Part shown: positions 24,299-29,226 of the stretch, one piece after another | Position numbering within the stretch: the first letter of the stretch is position 1 | Layout: the number at the start of each line of letters is the position of its first letter | Assembly (NCBI GenBank): GCA_002483865.1 | Contig: DLIT01000099.1 | Span: 1 to 29,226, forward strand | Direction: 5' to 3' | Length of the DNA stretch: 29,226 nucleotides | From: Brevundimonas sp. UBA7635 | GTDB lineage: Bacteria; Pseudomonadota; Alphaproteobacteria; Caulobacterales; Caulobacteraceae | Translations under genes and position numbers: made by a program | Notes under the pieces: generated by a model | What the model was told of the DNA's origin: nothing | What the model saw: only the letters and a program-made list of their open reading frames with translations | The model's database searches: none

Positions 24299-25062
24299 TC
24301 CGTCGCGAGATCAATCTTGTGATTTGCGCGGTCCAGTTCCTGACGCGCATCCCCACACCGCATCTTAAGGCCTTTGATTCCGCATGGATCCAAGCCAGCG
24401 CCCGCTATTATCCGCTCGTCGGGATGATGGTTGGGGCGCTTGCGGCTGCGGTTCTCTACGGCGCGGCCCAGATCACAGCCCCATTGGTCGCGGCCATTCT
24501 GTCCGTTGCGGCCAGTATGGCACTGACCGGCTGTTTTCACGAAGACGGCCTTGCCGATACGGCCGATGGCATAGGTGGCGGCACCACGCGTGAACGTCGA
24601 TTGGAAATCATGAAGGACAGCCGCCTTGGCACCTATGGGGCCTCGGTACTGTTCCTCAATCTCACGCTACGGATCGCCTGCCTTGCTGCCCTGATCGAGG
24701 TGTCGCCATGGCTGGCCGCCGTGGCCATGGTCTGTGCCCAAGCACTTGGTCGCTCAGCCGCTGTCACCGCCATGGCTATCATGCCCTATGGCGGCAATCC
24801 GGGCATGGCCAAAGAAGGTAATCCAGATCGGACCAGCACACATAATGTGCTGATCGCCATAGGCTTCGGCCTTATCCCCCTTGCCCTGCTGTCACCATTG
24901 ATGGCCGGTGCAGGCATGGGGCTGGGCCTGATCGCGGCCACCATCCCCGCATGGCTGGCGTGGAAACATTTGGGCGGGCGCACAGGTGATGTTCTGGGGG
25001 CCGTCGAACAGGCTTTCGAGATCGGCTGCCTCTTGGCGTTCAGCATCGTCGTTGCGCTATGA
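24295..25062 (+). CDS. cobS: Adenosylcobinamide-GDP ribazoletransferase (cobalamin synthase)
   Basis: CobS (CobV) joins adenosylcobinamide-GDP to alpha-ribazole or its phosphate in the inner membrane, the last assembly step. The product has 255 residues with the metal-binding signature FHEDGLADTADGIGGG (about 81-96), followed by RLEIMKDSRLGTYG and several hydrophobic helices. Both its start and its stop show ATGA overlaps with the neighbouring genes, so it is coupled to cobT and to the phosphatase-like gene that follows. Confidence 0.94.
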   Translation: MIRREINLVICAVQFLTRIPTPHLKAFDSAWIQASARYYPLVGMMVGALAAAVLYGAAQITAPLVAAILSVAASMALTGCFHEDGLADTADGIGGGTTRERRLEIMKDSRLGTYGASVLFLNLTLRIACLAALIEVSPWLAAVAMVCAQALGRSAAVTAMAIMPYGGNPGMAKEGNPDRTSTHNVLIAIGFGLIPLALLSPLMAGAGMGLGLIAATIPAWLAWKHLGGRTGDVLGAVEQAFEIGCLLAFSIVVAL

Positions 25063-25565
25063 GCGCCATCATCGTCTGCCCATTACACGACGTAGAAGCC
25101 ATCGCGCGTGCACGTCGTCCTTCGCACATCCTCAGCCTGATCTCACCCAGCGCCGAGCCCACCCCTTTTGGCCAAATCGCGCCCCATCATCTGGAATTGC
25201 GTTTCAATGATATCGCCGATGCGCGCGACGGCCTTATTGCCCCATCACAGGACCTAGTCAGGGACATCCTCGCCTTTGGGCAGGCTGCCCAATCGGCGGG
25301 ACCGCTGTTGATCCACTGCTGGGCAGGCGTCAGCCGCTCCCCCGCCGCCGCCTTTATCATTGCTTGCCAAATGATCGGTCCCGGCCTTGAGCAAGCCCTA
25401 GCGCATAGTCTTAGAAAACGCGCACCTTACGCCACCCCAAACCCGCTCATGATCGAACTGGCGGATCAGTTCCTGGAACGCTCAGGCTCCATGACACGCG
25501 CCATCAACGGTATTGGCCGAGGTCACGACACCGCCTGGGGCTCATCGTTCAGTTTGAGAGCGTGA
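25059..25565 (+). CDS. Protein-tyrosine-phosphatase-like protein coupled to cobS
   Basis: The product has 168 residues. The cysteine phosphatase signature CX5R is present as HCWAGVSRS (Cys87, Arg93), and an Asp-rich stretch (FNDIADARDG) upstream may supply the general acid. Its ATG is inside the cobS stop (ATGA), so it is the tenth and last gene of the B12 run. Similar predicted phosphatases are known in alphaproteobacteria without a proven substrate. Because CobT and CobS chemistry needs a phosphate removed from ribazole phosphate or adenosylcobalamin phosphate, and no histidine-phosphatase CobC is seen, this protein is a candidate for that step. The fold call is good; the substrate is my inference. 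Confidence 0.75.
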   Translation: MSAIIVCPLHDVEAIARARRPSHILSLISPSAEPTPFGQIAPHHLELRFNDIADARDGLIAPSQDLVRDILAFGQAAQSAGPLLIHCWAGVSRSPAAAFIIACQMIGPGLEQALAHSLRKRAPYATPNPLMIELADQFLERSGSMTRAINGIGRGHDTAWGSSFSLRA

Positions 25566-25648
25566 GTACGGAATGGGGCAAGATAATTATATCATCATCT
25601 AGGCTAGGAGGCGTGCAGGATCGTCCGGGCTATTTCTACGCGGCTGTT

Positions 25649-25771
25649 GAGCAGGTCTTAGCTGGTTTGCCCCCATTTTGAGCAGCTCTTAAGTGGTCTG
25701 CTTAAATGGTCGGATTCCAAAAGCTCAGTGCTGACGGGCCTGAAGTGAGCAGCTCTTAAGTGGTCCCGACA
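25649..25771 (+). repeat. Four-core repeat array, copy 2: probable transposon right end
   Basis: Cores start at 25657 (CTTAGCTGGTT), 25688 (CTTAAGTGGTC), 25701 (CTTAAATGGTC) and 25755 (CTTAAGTGGTC). The spacings 31, 13 and 54 bp equal those of the copy at 11045-11167, and so does the orientation. Three cores are preceded by GAGCAGCT or GAGCAGGT. The presumed outer end reads GGTCCCGACA, that is TGTCGGGACC on the other strand, matching the TGT...ACA rule of TniA- and Tn7-type transposon ends. No transposase gene lies next to it. Confidence 0.65.
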
Positions 25772-25788
25772 CTTGCGTCGGGACCACT
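25759..25788. repeat. Perfect 12-bp inverted repeat at the outer edge of array copy 2
   Basis: AGTGGTCCCGAC (25759-25770) pairs with GTCGGGACCACT (25777-25788) around ACTTGC. Copy 1 has a degenerate version: AGTGGTCCGGATA, then CTTG, then TTGTCGAAACCA. It could be a terminator, a cruciform site, or the joint of two inward-facing ends. Confidence 0.5.
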
Positions 25789-25824
25789 GAGAACTGGCCC
25801 AGAACCGTTAAGGGCAGCTGTAGA

Positions 25825-25839
25825 TGAGAATGACTCTCA
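25825..25839. promoter_or_regulatory. Fur-box-like palindrome
   Basis: TGAGAATGACTCTCA is a 7-1-7 palindrome with one imperfect pair and agrees with the Fur-type pattern TGATAATNATTATCA at 11 of 14 arm positions. It would place a nearby promoter under iron control. It is 376 bp upstream of the last receptor gene and just before the possible receptor remnant, so the gene it once served may be gone. Confidence 0.45.
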
Positions 25840-25960
25840 ATAAAAGCCTAAGCGCTCTCGACGGCTAAGCTCGTTGGCACCAGAATCCAACTTCTGTTTC
25901 GGACTCCTAGACCAACTTGGTGAGATCCGCTTTCGGGCGAGCACCGAAACTTAAATCTAG

Positions 25961-26044
25961 TGCGCCGCCGCACCTTGTCGCGGGCAAATCTACGACACCG
26001 CCCAAGACCACGGCTTCAACGCCCGCTTAAGCATCAGCTTCTAA
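25961..26044 (+). pseudogene. Possible C-terminal remnant of a TonB-dependent receptor
   Basis: After a TAG at 25958 the frame reads to a TAA at 26042, ending in GQIYDTAQDHGFNARLSISF (20 residues). Alternating hydrophobic residues and a terminal Phe are what the last barrel strand of an outer-membrane receptor looks like. It directly precedes another receptor gene. The evidence is only about 20 codons, so chance is possible. Confidence 0.33.
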
Positions 26045-26145
26045 GCTCTAAAGCCCCCGCCCTATAACGACGCAGCGGATTTCATCTTGGCAGCAGTTGT
26101 CCTTACACGCACGAAAAGTCACCAACTCGAAGCCTAAGCTTCACT

Positions 26146-26170
26146 GACGCGCGGCATATTCTCGCGCGTC
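26146..26170. repeat. 8-bp GC-rich hairpin
   Basis: GACGCGCG (26146-26153) pairs perfectly with CGCGCGTC (26163-26170) around a nine-base loop. It lies just upstream of the second hairpin, so the two could form a combined leader or terminator structure. Confidence 0.4.
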
Positions 26171-26179
26171 CGTCAGGCA

Positions 26180-26217
26180 TAGCCCCCGCATCCATTCGTA
26201 ACCGGGGGCTAGCTTTT
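26180..26217 (+). promoter_or_regulatory. Hairpin with TTTT overlapping the ribosome-binding site of the receptor gene
   Basis: TAGCCCCCG (26180-26188) pairs perfectly with CGGGGGCTA (26203-26211), and TTTT follows at 26214-26217. The shape is that of an intrinsic terminator. The right arm contains GGGGG, the only Shine-Dalgarno-like stretch for the TTG start at 26216, so the same hairpin would also hide the ribosome-binding site. Confidence 0.5.
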
Positions 26218-29200
26218 GTCGTATCGCACCACTCTCTTCAGCAGCGCAGCCGCGCTTGTCTTTGGCCTCGGTGCTAACATCGTCTCTGTCGCACCGGCGT
26301 TCGCGTCCGAAACGGGTGGGACGGTTGCAACCGCCAATGTCGGTCAACTGGGCGGCAGGGTGCTGGATCCGGCGTCGGGCGACTACCTGCTGAACGCCGT
26401 AGTCCGCGTCACCGACGCTGAAGGCAACTCGCGCACGGTCACCACCGGCGAGGGCGGGCAGTTCCGCGTGACCGGCCTTGCCAGCGGACGTGCTCGGGTC
26501 ACCGTCCAGTACACTGGCTATGCCTCCCAGTCGGTCGAGGCTATCATCCGCCCCGACGCACCATCTACCATCGATGTCAGTCTTGATCGCGGTCATTCCG
26601 GCGATGTCGTTGCGGTCGAGGATGTGGTGGTCATCGCCTCTGCCCGTGACGCCGACGCCCGTGCCATCATGGCCCAGCGCCAGTCGATGAACATCACCGA
26701 GGTGCTGTCGGCGGAATCCTATGGCGACATTGGCGACACCAACCCCGCCGAGTTCCTGAAATACATGCCGGGCGTCGACACCGACGGCACCAACGGCACC
26801 GCCATTAGCGTCAACCTGCGCGGTATGCCGTCCAGCTACACGACCGTGACCGTCAACGGCATGAACCTGGTAAGTGCCGATGCCAATACCGGCGCAGGCT
26901 CGGCCCGCACGTTCAGCTTTGAATCGATGTCACTGGTCGGTATCGATTCCATCGAAGTTGAAAAAACCATCAGCGCCGACGTTGATGCTAATGCCCCTGC
27001 CGGCCGCATCAACATCCGCACCAAGCGCGCCTTCAACCGGCAGAAGCCGCAACTGACCGTGCAGGTCAGCGGCACAACCCACGAGAATATGTGGGACAGC
27101 AACGAGAATACCGGTCCTGACAGCGGAGGCTGGCGCGGTCAGCGCTTTTTGCCCAATGGCCAGATCAGCTATTCGGGCAGTTTCCTGAACAACCGTCTGG
27201 GTCTATCCGCCAGCTTGGGCCACAACAACACCTATATTGAACGCGAGCAACTGACGGTCAGCCGCAACTATGTGCCGACCGCCGCCAGCCCCGACCCTCT
27301 AGGCATCACGGCGCTTGAACATTCCCAGACCCAGCGCCAGACCACCCGCACTTCGCTGAACTTCAACCTCGACTTCAAAGCGACCGACGAACTGATCCTG
27401 GGCCTAATGGGTGTGGCGAACCGCGGCTCGGTCTATCAGGCGACGGTCGCTCCCAAATTCACCACCGGCGTGCGTTCGCGCGGCATCGACGGCGACAGTC
27501 TCTACGACTTCACGACACTACAGTCGGCCACGGCCAATACCTTCTCCATTGCCCGTTCCAACCAGTTCAAGGTGAACAATAATATGTTCATCGCGCCGAC
27601 TTTCGAATGGGCGCGCGATAATCTACTGGTGGACGGCTACGTCAGCTATTCACGGGCCGAGAGTTATTACGACTCGCCCGAGCGCGGCCAGATCACCACC
27701 ATGACCAGCGCCCTGAACGGGCGCGGCAACTTCTCGGCGTCACGCAGCAATGACTTGACGAAGGCAGACTGGGATATCCAGCAACTCAGCGGCACCGACT
27801 GGGGGCGTTATGACGCCTTCACCCTGGCCACGGCTTCTGCTCGTCCGGTGATCCGCACGACCAACGGCAGCACGTCGGACGTGGAAAACGTATCGGGGGC
27901 CATCAATGCGACGTGGAGCAGTACGCCCTGGAATATTCCGGTCGATATCAAGGGCGGCCTGAAGTTCAGCGACACCACCTATGAGTTCAACGACACCTCG
28001 GCGAACAATCTCTACACTTATAACGGCCCCCTTTCAAACGCCGAGTTCCTGCAAGCCGTTCAGGGGCGTCAGCAGATCACCATCGACAGCCTCGGTGGCA
28101 GCCTGCGCACCCTCAATGGCAACAGCCAGTTTTACACGCCGGATCTTGGTCTGCTTTACGACATGTTCCGCGACAATCCGGAACAGTGGGCCCACACTCT
28201 GACTGCGGCCAATTGGCTGGCTTCGCGCATCACCAACTACGGCCGCTATTCGGAAGCGAGCCAAGCGGCCTATGTCATGGCTACGGCCAGCCCGACCCAG
28301 CGCCTTCGCCTTCGCGCCGGTCTGCGCTGGGAGCGCACCGAGACGCAAGCCCGAGAGTTCGACCCACATTCGGCAGCCGCCGTGGAAGCCGCCGGCTTCA
28401 CCATCAATGCCTCTGGCCAGGCCACCACGATCGAAGGGCTGGAGTTCCAGTATCTCGACAAGCCGATGGTGACCCGCAAGGGCGAGTACGACTACTTCTT
28501 CCCCAGCGCATCGGCCAAGTTCGATCTGGACGAACAAACCGTCCTGCACGCCGGTTACAGCCGCACCATCCTGCGACCGGAGCCCGACGTCCTGTCGGGC
28601 GTCGTGACCCGTAACGACATCGACCAGATCATCCGCGCTCCCAATCCGGGGCTGGAGCCGGCAATCTCGGACAACTTCTCCGTTCGTATGGAGCGTTATT
28701 TCGAACCGGTCGGCATCATCTCGCTGGGCTATTACCAGAACGTCGTCGACGGCCTGTTCCAATCTTACGAGATGACCGCAGAAGAGTTCGGCAACACCGA
28801 CCCCGAACTGGCGGACTATACCTTCATCACCACGGCCAAGATCCCGGGCGAAGCTGTCAATATCCGCGGGGCCGAGTTCGCTTTCAACCACGCCATGGAC
28901 TATCTGCCGGGGCCACTACGCCACATCCGTGCCCGCGGTTCGTTCATGTACAACGATCCAGATACTCCGATCGTACGCGTGGCCGACAAGGTGGCTTCGC
29001 TGTCGTTCTCCTATAACGACCGCAAGCTGAAGCTGAACCTGAACAACACCTGGACCGACGACAAATACCGCAGCACCACCCCGTCGTGGTTCGCGGCGCG
29101 TCTCGATACCAGCCTCAACGGCAGCTACCGCTTCGCCAAGGGTTACGAGTTCTTCTTCTCGATTTCGAACCTGCTGGACAACAACATCAACATCATCGTG

Positions 29201-29226
29201 CCGGGCAGCCTCGCTGACGGCCAGAT
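26216..29226 (+). CDS. TonB-dependent receptor with N-terminal regulatory domain, 3' end outside the window
   Basis: At least 1003 codons are open to the window edge. A signal peptide (TLFSSAAALVFGLGANIVSVAPAFA) is followed by a carboxypeptidase-regulatory-like domain at about 45-115 (GGRVLDPASGDYLLNAVVRV, FRVTGLASGRARVTVQYTGY), a plug domain (EFLKYMPGVDTDGTNG, NLRGMPSSYTTVTVNGM, SIEVEKTISADVDANAPAGRIN) and barrel strands to SISNLLDNN. This order is that of the large receptors expanded in Caulobacterales and Xanthomonadales, which import sugars, peptides or siderophores. The substrate is not readable here. The only start in frame after TAG 26210 is TTG 26216, with GGGGG seven bases before it. 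An original start may have been lost by a point change or rearrangement. Confidence 0.85.
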   Translation, partial: MSYRTTLFSSAAALVFGLGANIVSVAPAFASETGGTVATANVGQLGGRVLDPASGDYLLNAVVRVTDAEGNSRTVTTGEGGQFRVTGLASGRARVTVQYTGYASQSVEAIIRPDAPSTIDVSLDRGHSGDVVAVEDVVVIASARDADARAIMAQRQSMNITEVLSAESYGDIGDTNPAEFLKYMPGVDTDGTNGTAISVNLRGMPSSYTTVTVNGMNLVSADANTGAGSARTFSFESMSLVGIDSIEVEKTISADVDANAPAGRINIRTKRAFNRQKPQLTVQVSGTTHENMWDSNENTGPDSGGWRGQRFLPNGQISYSGSFLNNRLGLSASLGHNNTYIEREQLTVSRNYVPTAASPDPLGITALEHSQTQRQTTRTSLNFNLDFKATDELILGLMGVANRGSVYQATVAPKFTTGVRSRGIDGDSLYDFTTLQSATANTFSIARSNQFKVNNNMFIAPTFEWARDNLLVDGYVSYSRAESYYDSPERGQITTMTSALNGRGNFSASRSNDLTKADWDIQQLSGTDWGRYDAFTLATASARPVIRTTNGSTSDVENVSGAINATWSSTPWNIPVDIKGGLKFSDTTYEFNDTSANNLYTYNGPLSNAEFLQAVQGRQQITIDSLGGSLRTLNGNSQFYTPDLGLLYDMFRDNPEQWAHTLTAANWLASRITNYGRYSEASQAAYVMATASPTQRLRLRAGLRWERTETQAREFDPHSAAAVEAAGFTINASGQATTIEGLEFQYLDKPMVTRKGEYDYFFPSASAKFDLDEQTVLHAGYSRTILRPEPDVLSGVVTRNDIDQIIRAPNPGLEPAISDNFSVRMERYFEPVGIISLGYYQNVVDGLFQSYEMTAEEFGNTDPELADYTFITTAKIPGEAVNIRGAEFAFNHAMDYLPGPLRHIRARGSFMYNDPDTPIVRVADKVASLSFSYNDRKLKLNLNNTWTDDKYRSTTPSWFAARLDTSLNGSYRFAKGYEFFFSISNLLDNNINIIVPGSLADGQ

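Larger units (their letters stand above)
25566..26215. other. Intergenic region with repeat array and remnants
   Basis: No intact gene is visible in these 650 bases. The stretch holds, in order, the second four-core array, a terminal hairpin, a Fur-box-like palindrome, a possible C-terminal leftover of a TonB receptor, and two hairpins before the final gene. I see no clear terminator directly after the phosphatase-like gene. Confidence 0.5.

Noticed and set aside
25980..26215. A second cobalamin riboswitch before the last receptor
   Set aside because: None of the aptamer blocks (GTAAGCGG-type segment, GGGAAGGCG, B12 box) occur there; only two simple hairpins are present.
28034..28891. A 285-codon minus-strand frame
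   Set aside because: It is antisense to the TonB-dependent receptor, whose frame is open from 26216 to the window end.

Overview
The window looks like accessory DNA of a GC-rich alphaproteobacterium. The last gene is a TonB-dependent receptor of the plug-plus-regulatory-domain type common in Caulobacterales, Sphingomonadales and Xanthomonadales, and the recombinase/RepB-type module and late-cobalamin cluster fit Caulobacterales or Sphingomonadales. The genus cannot be fixed from the sequence alone.

Region 1 (1-11170) resembles the right part of a TniA/TniB/TniQ (Tn5053/Tn7-like) transposon. It holds a broken TniB ATPase, a TniQ protein, and a nucleotidyltransferase translationally coupled to tniQ. 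A large single-chain (type IIG-like) restriction-modification enzyme lies on the opposite strand. Then comes a serine recombinase / RepB-like module whose recombinase carries an in-frame amber codon and a partition-type C-terminus, and a small divergent gene separated from it by two palindromes. The region ends in an array of four CTTAAGTGGTC-type cores.

Region 2 (11490-13229) is a short nuclease-NTPase gene resembling the N-terminal part of an Avs/STAND antiviral protein. It stops abruptly at the junction with the vitamin B12 genes.

Region 3 (13259-25565) is a compact cobalamin locus. cobO and cobU are on the minus strand and a DUF1636-type Cys-rich gene is on the plus strand. A clear cobalamin riboswitch precedes ten plus-strand genes: btuB, cobD, btuF, btuC, btuD, cbiB, cobQ, cobT, cobS and a tyrosine-phosphatase-like gene. 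Nine of these are joined by overlapping or nearly overlapping start and stop codons. Together they import corrinoids (BtuB, BtuFCD), adenosylate them (CobO), amidate the ring (CobQ), add the aminopropanol arm (CobD, CbiB) and build the nucleotide loop (CobU, CobT, CobS). No genes for corrin-ring synthesis are present here, so this is an uptake, salvage and late-assembly module.

Region 4 (25566-29226) begins with a second copy of the four-core array, with the same internal spacings (31, 13 and 54 bp), the same orientation and exactly 14,604 bp from the first. It is followed by a Fur-box-like palindrome, a possible leftover C-terminus of a TonB receptor, two hairpins, and a large TonB-dependent receptor that runs off the end of the window. 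The twin arrays suggest that the antiviral remnant and the whole B12 locus sit between two homologous transposon ends. That arrangement is the most interesting signal in the window.
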